DNA of 64,000 bases, taken from positions 39,663 through 103,662 of the forward strand of contig NZ_BCTA01000094.1 in the NCBI RefSeq assembly GCF_001570485.1. Reading direction: 5' to 3'. This DNA is from Mycolicibacterium novocastrense. Its GTDB lineage: Bacteria; Actinomycetota; Actinomycetes; Mycobacteriales; Mycobacteriaceae. The notes beneath the pieces are model-generated. The model did not search any database and was not told the origin of the DNA. It saw only the letters and a program-made list of their open reading frames with translations. This document shows positions 24,206 through 33,094 of this stretch, piece by piece; the first letter of the stretch is position 1, and each line of letters opens with the position of its first letter. Made by a program: the position numbers and the translations under genes.

Positions 24206-25405
24206 TCAGCCGAGCACCGCGGGCATCGAGTCCCAGCCACGTACCGTGGCCGTCGGTGCCCGCACGGCGTTGTCCGCGTCGATGGTCCAGTCGGGCCAGC
24301 GCTTGAGGATCTCCTCCAGGGCCACCCGGCCCTCGACCCGGGCCAGCGATGCGCCGAGGCAGAAATGCGTGCCCCGCCCGAACGACAGGTGGTTGTTGGC
24401 GACCCGGTGGATGTCGAAGGTGTCCGGATCGTCGAACTTGGCCTCGTCACGGTTCGCCGAGCCGCTCATCAACAGCAACGCGCTGCCGGCCGAGATCGTC
24501 TGCCCGTGGTACACAACGTCATTGGCGACGTAACGTGCGATGTGGTGTACCGGCGGCTCGTAACGCAGCACCTCCTCGACGGCATTCGCGATCAGGCGCG
24601 GGTCGCGGCTCAACTCGCGCCGCTGGTCCGGGTGTTCGCCGAGCAGCTTGCCCAGCCAGCCGAACAGCCGGCCAACGGTCTCGGTCCCCGCGTTGGCGAT
24701 CACGCCGAGGAAGACCAGAAGCTCGTCGGTGCTCAACCGCCGCACCGTGCCGTCGATGTCGGTGAACTCGACGTTGAGCAGTTCGGTGACCAGATCGTCT
24801 GACGGGTTCTGTTCGCGCCAGGCGACGTAGTCGGCAAACATGTTGCCGTTGAAGTAGTTGTCCTTGCTGACCGGTAACGGCTCACCCGGCTTGTTGCGAA
24901 GCCGGCGACCGGCGACGCTGCGCACCGATCGCTGCAGCGAGTCCGGCATGCCGACCAGCATCCCGATGACGCGCATCGGCATCTCGGCGCCGAGGTCCGT
25001 GGTGAAGTCGAAGCGATCGCCGTCGCGCAACGGATCCAGGCATGCCCTGCAGAAGTTCCACACCTGGTCCTCGATGGCCGCCATCTTGCGCGGTGTGAAT
25101 GCGCGGGAGACCAACAGGCGGTGCACGGTGTGCAGGGGCGGGTCCTCGTTGATGAACACCCCCAGCGGCATAACCGGTTCGGCCTTGACCACCTCGAGGA
25201 TGTCGCCCTTGGCCGAGCTGAGGTTCTCGGCGTCGCGCAGCGCCGCCTCCACATCGGCGAACCGGCTCAGGCCCCAGAACCCGAACTTGTCGTTGTAATA
25301 CACCGGTGCCTCGTCGCGAAGCCGTCGGTACACCGGATACGGGTCGACGTCGATCGCCACGTCGTACGGGTCGTAATACAGCTCGTCGGTGATGGGCGCG
25401 GTCAC
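24206..25405 (-). CDS. Cytochrome P450 (first of three)
   Basis: The 399-residue P450 shows the I-helix NAGTETVGRLFGW, the EXXR motif in EEVLRYEPPVHHIARYV and the haem ligand motif LSFGRGTHFCLGASLARVEG. I chose GTG 25405 (VTAPITDELYYDPYDVA); the longer frame starts inside the operator region. It closely resembles the P450 at 31901-33094, with which it shares the N-terminal pattern YYDPxDVAIDxDPYPxYRRL, so the two are paralogues. Operators at 25438-25469 control it together with the divergent LLM gene. Its substrate is unknown, likely a hydrophobic molecule. Confidence 0.92.
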   Translation of the reverse strand: MTAPITDELYYDPYDVAIDVDPYPVYRRLRDEAPVYYNDKFGFWGLSRFADVEAALRDAENLSSAKGDILEVVKAEPVMPLGVFINEDPPLHTVHRLLVSRAFTPRKMAAIEDQVWNFCRACLDPLRDGDRFDFTTDLGAEMPMRVIGMLVGMPDSLQRSVRSVAGRRLRNKPGEPLPVSKDNYFNGNMFADYVAWREQNPSDDLVTELLNVEFTDIDGTVRRLSTDELLVFLGVIANAGTETVGRLFGWLGKLLGEHPDQRRELSRDPRLIANAVEEVLRYEPPVHHIARYVANDVVYHGQTISAGSALLLMSGSANRDEAKFDDPDTFDIHRVANNHLSFGRGTHFCLGASLARVEGRVALEEILKRWPDWTIDADNAVRAPTATVRGWDSMPAVLG

Positions 25406-25437
25406 GATGCAAGCCTTCGAGCCGGAGCTGCGCTTGT

Positions 25438-25469
25438 TGTACGAACGTATGGCATTGTACGATCGTATG
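25438..25469. promoter_or_regulatory. Paired TetR-type operators, site 2
   Basis: TGTACGAACGTATG (25438-25451) and TGTACGATCGTATG (25456-25469) lie 18 bp apart, centre to centre. They sit between the divergent P450 and LLM genes and match the other four sites in this block. Confidence 0.75.
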
Positions 25470-25502
25470 GCACAACAGGCGGCGGCGTAAAGGAGCGTGA
25501 CG

Positions 25503-26354
25503 GTGGACCTCGGTTTCGTCTCGCTCAACACACCGCGCGACCTCCAACCCGACGTTCTTGCCGTCGAGCTCGAAGCCCGTGGATTCGAGTCGCTGTGGGT
25601 CGGCGAACACCCGCAGATTCCCGTGGCCGCACGCGGTCAGCTCCCCGCCGGCCTGCTCGACGCGCAGAAACAGATGTGGGATCCATTCTTGTCGCTGCTG
25701 GTCGCTGTGCGGGCGACGACGACGTTACGGGTCGGCACCTCGGTGGTGTTGCCGCTGGAGCGCGAATTGTTCACGTTCGCAAAGCAGGTCGCCACCCTGG
25801 ACCAGCTGAGCCAGGGGCGCCTCGTGCTCGGCGTGGGGGTCGGAATGCGCGCGGAGCTGGAGACGAGCAGTCCGATCGCGTGGCGGGACCGGTACCGGGC
25901 GCTGGCCGACATGGTCGCCGCGCTGAAGAAGCTGTGGACCGACGACGAAGCCGAACACCACGGAGAATTCTACGAATTCGAGCCGGTCTGGTCCCAGCCC
26001 AAGCCGTTTCAGCGACCGAACCCACCGCTGTTGGCAGCCACCACCGGCCCGAAGGCGACACGCGAGTGTCTGGCCTGGGCCGACGGCTGGCTGCCCGGAG
26101 ATGCGGCGTTCCGCGATCTTGCGGCGGCGCTGGCCGACTACCGGCATGCGGCCGAGGACGCGGGCCGCGACCCGGCGACGCTGGACCTGACGGTCATGGC
26201 CTGGGGCGACCCGAAACCCGAGCGGCTCAAGCGGTACCGGGATCTCGGCTTCAACCGGGCCGTGCTGGGCGGCGGCCGCCGCGACGGCGACGACCCGTCG
26301 ACGACGCTGGACTACCTGGACCGCTACGCGCGTGTCGTCGACGAACTCCGTTGA
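25503..26354 (+). CDS. LLM-class (F420-dependent-like) oxidoreductase
   Basis: The 283-residue protein is a luciferase-like monooxygenase or F420-dependent dehydrogenase. It starts (M)DLGFVSLNTPRDLQPDVLA, contains LEARGFESLWVGEHPQIP and the (T)LDQLSQGRLVLGVGVGMRAE motif. GTG 25503 is chosen since the AAAGGAG site at 25489-25495 lies 7 nt upstream; GTG 25497 is too close to it. It leads a three-gene unit with an SDR and a VOC protein under operator site 2. The cofactor F420 is typical for such mycobacterial proteins but not proven here. Confidence 0.86.
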   Translation: MDLGFVSLNTPRDLQPDVLAVELEARGFESLWVGEHPQIPVAARGQLPAGLLDAQKQMWDPFLSLLVAVRATTTLRVGTSVVLPLERELFTFAKQVATLDQLSQGRLVLGVGVGMRAELETSSPIAWRDRYRALADMVAALKKLWTDDEAEHHGEFYEFEPVWSQPKPFQRPNPPLLAATTGPKATRECLAWADGWLPGDAAFRDLAAALADYRHAAEDAGRDPATLDLTVMAWGDPKPERLKRYRDLGFNRAVLGGGRRDGDDPSTTLDYLDRYARVVDELR

Positions 26355-26392
26355 CCGCCAACCTGATAGACCACACCAGAAAGGACGTGCAT

Positions 26393-27163
26393 GTGAACGA
26401 CAGATTCTCGATGGAGGGACGGGTCGCCGTCATCACCGGCGGCGGAACCGGCATCGGCCGCGGTTCGGCACTGACACTGGCCCAGCGCGGCGCCGACATC
26501 GTGCTCGCCGGCCGCCGGACCGAACCGCTGAAATCCACCGTCACCGAGATCGAGGCGCTCGGGCGCCGTGCGCTCGCCGTGCCGACGGACGTGACCCAGG
26601 CCGACGCATGCCGCGAGCTGGTCGCCACGACACTGGCCGAGTTCGGCCGCCTCGACGTGCTGGTGAACAATGCCGGCGGCGGTGAGACGAAGTCGATCAT
26701 GAAGTGGACCGACGATGAATGGCAGCACGTCCTCGACCTGAACCTGTCCAGTGCCTGGTATCTGTCCCGCGCCGCGGTCGAGCCGATGATCAAGCAGGGC
26801 AAGGGGGCGATCGTCAACATCTCGTCGGGTGCCAGCCTGCTGGCCATGCCTCAGGCGGTGGCGTACGCCGCGGCCAAGGCCGGACTGAACAACCTGACCG
26901 GATCGATGGCGGCCGCCTGGACCCGCAAGGGCGTGCGGGTCAACGCGATCGCCTGCGGAGCGATTCGTACGCCGGGCCTCGAATCCGACGCTGCGCGCCA
27001 GGGTTTCGACATCGACATGATCGGCCAGACAAACGGTGCCGGGCGTGTCGGCGAACCCGACGAGATCGGCCACGGCGTGCTGTTCTTCGCCTCCGATGCC
27101 TCCAGCTTCTGCTCGGGCCAGACGCTGTACATGCACGGCGGCCCCGGTCCGGCGGGGGTGTGA
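26393..27163 (+). CDS. SDR-family oxidoreductase
   Basis: The 256-residue classical SDR has VAVITGGGTGIGRGSALTLA for NAD(P), DVLVNNAGGGE and the catalytic pair in YAAAKAGLNNL, with NISSGAS upstream. It starts at GTG 26393 after an AAAGGA ribosome site. It is the second gene of the LLM unit, and a VOC gene follows 1 nt after its stop. It probably oxidises a hydroxyl group made by a P450 in the cluster, which is inference. Confidence 0.88.
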   Translation: MNDRFSMEGRVAVITGGGTGIGRGSALTLAQRGADIVLAGRRTEPLKSTVTEIEALGRRALAVPTDVTQADACRELVATTLAEFGRLDVLVNNAGGGETKSIMKWTDDEWQHVLDLNLSSAWYLSRAAVEPMIKQGKGAIVNISSGASLLAMPQAVAYAAAKAGLNNLTGSMAAAWTRKGVRVNAIACGAIRTPGLESDAARQGFDIDMIGQTNGAGRVGEPDEIGHGVLFFASDASSFCSGQTLYMHGGPGPAGV

Positions 27164-27164
27164 C

Positions 27165-27596
27165 ATGGGTGTCAGTCATGTCGGTCTGCGCGTGCGCGAC
27201 ATCGACGCCTCGAAGCGGTTCTACGAAGCGCTCGGCTTCACCGAGGTGAAAAGGTTGACCATCCCCGACGAGATGGCAGCCGGGCTTCTTCCGCTCTCAC
27301 CGCCGATCGGGTTCGAAGCCGCCTATCTGCAGCAGGATGACGGCTTCGTCCTGCAGCTGCTGACGTTCTCGGGGCACCCGGCACCCGATGAGCCCGAACG
27401 CGGCATGGTCGGTGCGGGCCTGACGCACCTGTCGATCGCCGTCGATGACATCGCCGCGGCACAGGCCGCGGTTACCTCCGCAGGCGGCACGATCGTCGCC
27501 GACCCCGGCGGCGGATTCGCCTGCATGGCACGCGATCCCGAGGGGCAGCTGATCGAGTTGGTGCACAACAAGGTGCGGCCGGTGCCGCCCGCCTGA
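27165..27596 (+). CDS. VOC-family (glyoxalase/dioxygenase-fold) protein
   Basis: The 143-residue protein has two beta-alpha-beta halves of the vicinal-oxygen-chelate fold: GVSHVGLRVRDIDASKRFYE and LTHLSIAVDDIAAAQAAV, with a C-terminal acidic ligand in DPEGQLIELV. These metal enzymes include isomerases, lyases and ring-cleaving dioxygenases. It overlaps nothing and starts 1 nt after the SDR stop. It is the last gene of the LLM-SDR-VOC unit; the stop is 5 nt from the convergent P450 stop. Confidence 0.85.
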   Translation: MGVSHVGLRVRDIDASKRFYEALGFTEVKRLTIPDEMAAGLLPLSPPIGFEAAYLQQDDGFVLQLLTFSGHPAPDEPERGMVGAGLTHLSIAVDDIAAAQAAVTSAGGTIVADPGGGFACMARDPEGQLIELVHNKVRPVPPA

Positions 27597-27601
27597 TCAG
27601 G

Positions 27602-28954
27602 CTAGAAATCGATCACCGCAGCCTCTTTGCGTTCGGTGATCGGGCGGGCCAGGCCCTGTTCGTCACAGATCCGCTGCAACCGGTCGACCGTTTCGTCCAG
27701 GCCCGGTCCGAGCGCCCGGCCGGGCGTGAAGGTCGCGGGCAGGTGACGCATGCCCTGGATGACGCCGATGGTGTCGTAGTGGACGGTGCCGTCCGGATCA
27801 CACCGGTAGTCGGGCATACGGTCGAGCACCGCGCACAGCATGGATTTGAAGACCGTCCGGGCGACGTTGGAACCGATGCATCGGTGAACTCCGAGCCCGA
27901 AACTGAAGTGCCGGTTTGCCTTCCGGTCGAGTACGAGGTCATCGGGATCGTCGAACAGAGATGGGTCACGATTCGCCATCGCCCACGACAGCCACAGGCG
28001 CTCGCCCTCTTTCAGCGCGATGCCGTCAAGATCCATGTCCGCCGAGATCGTCCGGGCATCGCCCGGCGCGGGGGTGAAGTAGCGCAAGAACTCCTCGGTG
28101 GCCGGGTTGAGCAACGCCGCACGTTGCGTGCTGAGCCGCTCGCGTTGGTGGGTGTGCTCACCGAGCCACTCGAGTGCGTGTGCGGTCAGAGCCGTCGTGG
28201 TGTCGAAGCCTCCACCGATGAGCAGGTTGAGCATGCCGATGAGCTCGATATCGGGTGGCGCCTCACCGTCGATCCGTAACCGGGCCAGCGCGTCGATGAT
28301 GCCCGGACGCGGGTTGTCGCGGATCTCGGCGAGATTGGTGAACAGGTCGACGCCCATCGCCATGTACAGCTCCCGAACGCGTTCTGCATCGGGTGAGTCC
28401 GGCGGGGTGTAGACCGACGCGTGTGCCGGTTCGTTGTACATCCGCCACTTGGCCAGTGGGACTCCCAGCATGGCCAGCGTCAACACCGCGGGCACGACAT
28501 TCGCGAGGTCGTCGACGAAGTCGATGCGCCCCGACTCGATGTGGTCGTCCAGGCAGGCGCGTACCACCTCGTCGACGAATGGCTGCCACCGCTTGACCGC
28601 GGCCGGAGACAGGTAGGGGTTCAACGCGTCGCGGTAGTAGCGGTGCTCGGGGTCGTCCATTTCCAGCATGCCGCCGCGGAAATTGCCCGCATCGAGCATG
28701 GTCGGAATCGAGATGCCCTTGTAGCCGCGCCGCTCGTTGTGCACATCGTGGTCGTTGGACACGTGCGGGCACCGGGCCAGTTCGAAGACCTCGTGACCAC
28801 CCGCGGCGACCCAGTGTCCGCCGTAGGTGCCGGTCCACGCGAGCGGGCATTTGCGATGCATCTCGTGGGTGATGTTCAGAAATTGGTTGCGGTACTCCGG
28901 TCGGTGGCGGTCGAAGTGGTACTCGCGCCGTGCGATCTCGTCGGTTGTACTCAC
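27602..28954 (-). CDS. Cytochrome P450 (second of three)
   Basis: The 450-residue P450 has the I-helix IGGGFDTTTALTAHAL, the EEFLRYFTPAP EXXR segment and the haem motif FSFGLGVHRCIGSNVAR. It is longer than, and clearly distinct from, the paralogous pair at 24206 and 31901. It starts at GTG 28954 in a 4-nt overlap (GTGA) with the upstream SDR, and a GGAGGAGC ribosome site lies within the SDR end. It probably acts with that SDR in one oxidation sequence under operator site 3. The substrate is unknown. Confidence 0.92.
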   Translation of the reverse strand: MSTTDEIARREYHFDRHRPEYRNQFLNITHEMHRKCPLAWTGTYGGHWVAAGGHEVFELARCPHVSNDHDVHNERRGYKGISIPTMLDAGNFRGGMLEMDDPEHRYYRDALNPYLSPAAVKRWQPFVDEVVRACLDDHIESGRIDFVDDLANVVPAVLTLAMLGVPLAKWRMYNEPAHASVYTPPDSPDAERVRELYMAMGVDLFTNLAEIRDNPRPGIIDALARLRIDGEAPPDIELIGMLNLLIGGGFDTTTALTAHALEWLGEHTHQRERLSTQRAALLNPATEEFLRYFTPAPGDARTISADMDLDGIALKEGERLWLSWAMANRDPSLFDDPDDLVLDRKANRHFSFGLGVHRCIGSNVARTVFKSMLCAVLDRMPDYRCDPDGTVHYDTIGVIQGMRHLPATFTPGRALGPGLDETVDRLQRICDEQGLARPITERKEAAVIDF

Positions 28955-29703
28955 AGCACCGCTCCTCCGTTGACTCCGATGACCTGACCGGTGACGTAAC
29001 CCGCACCCTCCGAGCACAAGAACGCACAGGTGGCCGCCACGTCGTCGCCGGTGCCGAGGCGTCCGGCGGGAATGGCGCGTACCAGCATCTCGGCCGGCGG
29101 CAGCTTGTTGGCGCGTTGTTGTTCGCGCAACATCGGGGTGTCGATGACGAAGGGCGGGACGGTGTTGGCGGTGATTCCCCTCGCCGCATACTCCGCGGCG
29201 ACCGTCTTGGTCATCGCGATGACCCCACCCTTGGTCGCCGAGTAGTGACCCTGACGGACGGCGCCGTTCTGACCCGCGGCCGACGAAATCGTCACGATCC
29301 GACCCCACTGCGATGCGACCATGTCGGGCAGCGCGGCCTGTATGCACAGGAAGGTGCCCGTCAGATTGACCGCGAGGTAGCGGTTCCACTCGTCGAGGGT
29401 GATCTCCTCGAACTTGGTGAACCCGGCCAACGCGGCACTGGTCACGAGAATTTCAGTCGGGCCCAACGACTTCCGTGCCGTCTCGAACGCCCGATGCACG
29501 GCTGCCTGATCGGACACGTCGGCACAGATACCGACCGCGTGGGCTCTCGCAGCCTGCAGATCGTCGGCGACCTGGAATGCGGAGTCACCGTTGACATCCA
29601 GCACCGCGACGGAATGCCCTGCCCGGGCGAGATGTTCGGCAATCGAGCGGCCCAGCCCCGAGCCGCCGCCGGTGACCACTGCCACGCGGTTCACGTCGTC
29701 CAT
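28951..29703 (-). CDS. SDR-family oxidoreductase
   Basis: The 250-residue classical SDR has VAVVTGGGSGLGRSIAEHLA, the catalytic pair YSATKGGVIAM and GYVTGQVIGVNGGAVL at its end. The usual NNAG is replaced by TSAALAGF (strand 4), a small oddity. It starts at ATG 29703, 24 nt from the operators at 29727-29757. It is followed by the P450 gene in a 4-nt overlap. The role is inferred as dehydrogenation of a P450 product or feed substrate. Confidence 0.88.
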   Translation of the reverse strand: MDDVNRVAVVTGGGSGLGRSIAEHLARAGHSVAVLDVNGDSAFQVADDLQAARAHAVGICADVSDQAAVHRAFETARKSLGPTEILVTSAALAGFTKFEEITLDEWNRYLAVNLTGTFLCIQAALPDMVASQWGRIVTISSAAGQNGAVRQGHYSATKGGVIAMTKTVAAEYAARGITANTVPPFVIDTPMLREQQRANKLPPAEMLVRAIPAGRLGTGDDVAATCAFLCSEGAGYVTGQVIGVNGGAVL

Positions 29704-29726
29704 CCCCTCGCCATAGCACTTCCTGC

Positions 29727-29757
29727 TGTACGAACGTACAACCTATGCAGTCGTATA
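29727..29757. promoter_or_regulatory. Paired TetR-type operators, site 3
   Basis: TGTACGAACGTACA (29727-29740) is a near-perfect palindrome, and TATGCAGTCGTATA (29744-29757) is a weaker second copy with centres 17 bp apart. They lie upstream of the SDR-P450 unit and just after the TetR stop. Confidence 0.7.
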
Positions 29758-29763
29758 GCAAGG

Positions 29764-30402
29764 TCAGCGGCGAGCGGTCGAGCCCTTCCGCGGCTTGCGA
29801 CGCGCGGGCCGCGGTTCGATCGCGTCGAGGTATTTCTCGACCGCCTTGACGACCTCGGTGTGGGCGGCGTCGACGCCGACACCCTCTTCGAGGTTGAGGA
29901 ATTTAGGGATTCCGGTGATCAGCAGGACGGCGGCGCCCAGCGACAGGTCGCCATCCAACCGGGTGCGAGCGCCGTACCGCTGTGCCAGCGCGTCGATCTG
30001 GATCTTGCGGACCCGGTTGGTGACCTCGGCGATCTCCGAGGCGATGGACTTCCGATGGTTGCCCAGGGCCATGAACTCGGTGATCAGTGCGCCGGTCGCC
30101 TCGTCCCAGCTGTACTCCCACAGGGCGTGCAACGGGTCCTCGGACCGCGTCTCGAGCGCCTTGCTCAGCACCGCGAGGTTGCGCTCGGAGTAGCGGCGGA
30201 TCGCGGCGAGGAAGATGTCGTCGAGCGAGGGGAAGTAGTACTGCACCAGGCTCGCGGTGACGCCCGCTCGGGCGGCCAGCGCGCGGTAGCTCACGCTGGC
30301 ATATCCCTCTTCGAGCATCATCTTCTCGACGGAGTCGAGCAGGGTGTCACGCGTCTTGGACGTCTCCGCGCCGACACGGCGGGGCGCTGCTGCCATCGTC
30401 AC
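29764..30402 (-). CDS. TetR-family transcriptional regulator
   Basis: The 212-residue repressor has an N-terminal TetR helix-turn-helix (SKTRDTLLDSVEKMMLEEGY, VSYRALAARAGVTASLVQYY) followed by a helical ligand domain of about 150 residues. It is the only regulator encoded inside the 22-35 kb block, and five promoter regions there carry the same palindrome. It is therefore the natural candidate for the block's repressor. It is co-oriented with, and 48 nt downstream of, the LLM gene at 30451, so it is likely controlled by operator site 4. The effector is unknown. Confidence 0.9.
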   Translation of the reverse strand: MTMAAAPRRVGAETSKTRDTLLDSVEKMMLEEGYASVSYRALAARAGVTASLVQYYFPSLDDIFLAAIRRYSERNLAVLSKALETRSEDPLHALWEYSWDEATGALITEFMALGNHRKSIASEIAEVTNRVRKIQIDALAQRYGARTRLDGDLSLGAAVLLITGIPKFLNLEEGVGVDAAHTEVVKAVEKYLDAIEPRPARRKPRKGSTARR

Positions 30403-30450
30403 CTCTCAGATTGGCTGACGAACATTCTCGCACCCGTCGCGCCGCGGCCC

Positions 30451-31821
30451 TCAGCTGAACATGCCTCGATATCCGAACGCCGGATGTCGTGGGCTGATGT
30501 GGGGGTCGTCGGCGCCGAAGATCTTCTCCCGCAGAGTGCCGGGACGGTACTCGGCCTGCATCAGGCCCTTGTCCTGGAGCACCGGTACGACGTGGTCGAA
30601 GAACTCGTCGTAGCTCTCCGGCATCAGCATGTTCATGATCTGCACGCCGTCCGACCCGGCGGCCTGGAACTCGAGCAACCGGGTCGCGATGGTCTCCGGC
30701 GATCCGACCACCATCTGCGGCATCGACATCGTCGACAGGAAGTCGTGGATGGTCGGCGTTCCGCCGTCGGGCCACGCGTTGATCAACGAGAGAAACGCTC
30801 CGCGGATCCCCGGCATCTCGTCGATGAGATCGACCAGCGGTGTCGCCGGGTCGTACTGGCCCAGGTCCATGCCGCTCAGGCTGGCGAAGTACGCGGTCTG
30901 CGCCTCGGCGCTGCGCCACTGTTCCAGCTCCATCCATTTGCGGTTGGCCTCCTCGTCGGTGGAACCGACGACGAACATCAGCCCCTGCAGGAACAAGATG
31001 TCCGCTTCGGAGCGCCCGTGCTGGCGTGCCAATCCCCGCACGGTCGCGACCTGCTGGGCGATGGTCTCGGGGGTGAACGCCGACAGGAACATCAGTTCGG
31101 CGTGACGGGCTGCGAATTCGAGGCCCGCAGGCGAGCCGCCGGCTTGTGCCAGCAGTGGGACCCGTTGCGGCGACGGCTCCATCAGGTTGTAACCGCGAAC
31201 GCTGTAGCGCTGTCCGACGTGATTGATCTCGTGCACCTTCGCCGGATCGGTGTAGACACCGCGTGCCGGGTCGTCGACCACCGCGCCGACGTCCCAGGAC
31301 CCTTCCCACAGTTTGTAGGCGACGTCGACGTACTCCTTCGCCCACTCGTAACGGTCGTCGTGTGACATCCCGCCGGGCACGCCGAGATTGGCGAAAGCGC
31401 GTTCGTTGGCCGAGGTGACGATGTTCCAGCCGACCCGGCCGCCGCTGAGATGGTCGAGCGTCGAGACTTGTCTGGCGAACACGAACGGGTGCTGCTGGAT
31501 CACCGAACTCGTGTAGAGAAACCCGATGTGCTCGGTCTCGCGTGCGAGCGCGGGGATCAGCATCGTGCAGTCGCCGATCGGCACGTTCATGGCCTGTTCG
31601 AAGACCACGTCGCCCGACCCGTTGTACTCGCCCTGCACACCGAGCGTGTCGGTGAAGAAGAACGCGTCGATCTTGGCGGCCTCAGCCTTGCGCGCCAGGT
31701 CCGTCCACAGGTCGAAGGTCTTGAAATCCCGGTTGCGGGCGCGCGGATGCCGCCAGCCACCGTGGAAGTTGTGACCGACCGAGTTCATCACGAGCAGGGT
31801 GAAGATCATGCGCTTGGCCAT
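30451..31821 (-). CDS. FMN-dependent LLM monooxygenase (NtaA/SnaA/DszA group)
   Basis: The 456-residue protein starts MAKRMIFTLLVMNSVGHNFH and shows FFFTDTLGVQGE, HLSGGRVGWNIVTSANE and PSPQRVPLLAQAGGSPAG, the hallmarks of the two-component, reduced-flavin-dependent NtaA/SnaA/DszA monooxygenases. The needed flavin reductase is not adjacent. It starts at ATG 31821, 23 nt from the operators, and is followed by the TetR gene. The block's second LLM enzyme belongs to a different subgroup. The substrate is unknown. Confidence 0.9.
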   Translation of the reverse strand: MAKRMIFTLLVMNSVGHNFHGGWRHPRARNRDFKTFDLWTDLARKAEAAKIDAFFFTDTLGVQGEYNGSGDVVFEQAMNVPIGDCTMLIPALARETEHIGFLYTSSVIQQHPFVFARQVSTLDHLSGGRVGWNIVTSANERAFANLGVPGGMSHDDRYEWAKEYVDVAYKLWEGSWDVGAVVDDPARGVYTDPAKVHEINHVGQRYSVRGYNLMEPSPQRVPLLAQAGGSPAGLEFAARHAELMFLSAFTPETIAQQVATVRGLARQHGRSEADILFLQGLMFVVGSTDEEANRKWMELEQWRSAEAQTAYFASLSGMDLGQYDPATPLVDLIDEMPGIRGAFLSLINAWPDGGTPTIHDFLSTMSMPQMVVGSPETIATRLLEFQAAGSDGVQIMNMLMPESYDEFFDHVVPVLQDKGLMQAEYRPGTLREKIFGADDPHISPRHPAFGYRGMFS

Positions 31822-31843
31822 CGACTCGCTCCTTCTTCGTCCC

Positions 31844-31879
31844 TATACGACCGTACAGCCGATGCTATATGCTCGTACA
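31844..31879. promoter_or_regulatory. Paired TetR-type operators, site 4
   Basis: TATACGACCGTACA (31844-31857) and TATATGCTCGTACA (31866-31879) are 22 bp apart, centre to centre. They lie between the divergent LLM-TetR unit and the third P450, which would let TetR repress its own operon. Confidence 0.72.
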
Positions 31880-31900
31880 AACTTTCCGAGGAGAAACGGT

Positions 31901-33094
31901 GTGAGCGACCTTTACTACGACCCCTGGGACGTCGCAATCGATCTCGACCCCTATCCGACGTACCGCAGGCTGCGCGACGAGGCTCCGCTGTATCACAATG
32001 AGCGCCACGGCTTCTGGGCCGTCAGCCGCTACGACGACGTGGACGCCGCGTTGCGGGACACGGCGCGGCTCAGCTCGGCCAAAGGCGACATTCTCGAGGT
32101 CGTCATGGTCGACCCGGTGATGCCGCCGGGTGTGTTCATCAACGAGGACCCGCCGCTGCACACCATCCACCGCGCGATCGTGTCCCGGGCCTTCACACCC
32201 AAGCGGATCAGGGCGGTCGAGGAGAAGGTCCGGGCCTTCTGCGTCGCGTGTCTGGACCCGTTGATCGATGGCGACCGTTTCGACTTCGTGGTCGACCTCG
32301 GCGCCGAACTGCCCATGAAGACCATCGGCATGCTGGTCGGTATCCCCGACGCCGAACAACCGGCGGTCCGGGCCCACGCCCACGAGACGCTGCGCAACGA
32401 GCCGGGCAAGCCGTTGCCGGTGGACAAGGACCACTACTTCGACGGAGACATGTTCGCCGATTACGTTGCGTGGCGCGAGGACAACCCGTCCGACGACCTG
32501 ATCACCGAACTGCTCAACGTGGAGTTCACCGATGAGACGGGCGCCGTCCGCGGGCTCACCAAAGAGGAGATCGTCGTTTTTCTGGCCGTCGTGGCCGGTG
32601 CGGGTGTCGAGACGACCGGCCGGCTGTTCGGCTGGATGGGCAAGGTGCTCGCCGAACATCCGGCTCAGCGCAAGGAGCTGGCCGCCGACCTGTCCCTGGT
32701 GCCGGGCGCCATCGAAGAACTGTTGCGCTACGAGCCGCCGGGTCCGCACGTCGCGCGCTACGTCGCCACCGAGGACGTGCAGTTCCAGGGACGAACCGTG
32801 CCCGCGGGCAGCGCGCTGTTGATGATGCTGGCGTCGGCCAATCGCGACGAGCGCCACTTCGCCGACCCCGACCGCTTCGACATCCACCGCAAGCCCGGCG
32901 GGCATTTGACCTTCGGCCGTGGGGCGCACTTCTGCGTCGGCGCACCGTTGGCCCGGTTGGAGGGCCGGATCGCGTTGGAGGAAGTGCTCAAGCGTTGGCC
33001 CGAATGGGACATCGACCTTGAGAACGCCCGCCGCTCACGGTCTTCCACCGTGCGCGGGTGGGACACCATGCCGGCGGTCGTCAGCCGTCGATGA
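31901..33094 (+). CDS. Cytochrome P450 (third of three)
   Basis: The 397-residue P450 has the I-helix GAGVETTGRLFGW, the EXXR motif in EELLRYEPPGPHVARYV and the haem motif LTFGRGAHFCVGAPLARLEG. It starts at GTG 31901 after a GAGGAGAA ribosome site. It is a close paralogue of the P450 at 24206: both share SSAKGDILEVV, GVFINEDPPLHT and NPSDDLxTELLNVEFTD. Its 3' end overlaps the convergent GMC oxidoreductase gene by 14 nt. Two similar P450s in one regulon may divide the substrate range or successive steps. Confidence 0.92.
   Translation: MSDLYYDPWDVAIDLDPYPTYRRLRDEAPLYHNERHGFWAVSRYDDVDAALRDTARLSSAKGDILEVVMVDPVMPPGVFINEDPPLHTIHRAIVSRAFTPKRIRAVEEKVRAFCVACLDPLIDGDRFDFVVDLGAELPMKTIGMLVGIPDAEQPAVRAHAHETLRNEPGKPLPVDKDHYFDGDMFADYVAWREDNPSDDLITELLNVEFTDETGAVRGLTKEEIVVFLAVVAGAGVETTGRLFGWMGKVLAEHPAQRKELAADLSLVPGAIEELLRYEPPGPHVARYVATEDVQFQGRTVPAGSALLMMLASANRDERHFADPDRFDIHRKPGGHLTFGRGAHFCVGAPLARLEGRIALEEVLKRWPEWDIDLENARRSRSSTVRGWDTMPAVVSRR

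Noticed and set aside
25121..26392. Long N-terminal extension of the SDR at 26393
   Set aside because: It runs out of frame through the LLM gene; a ribosome site precedes GTG 26393.
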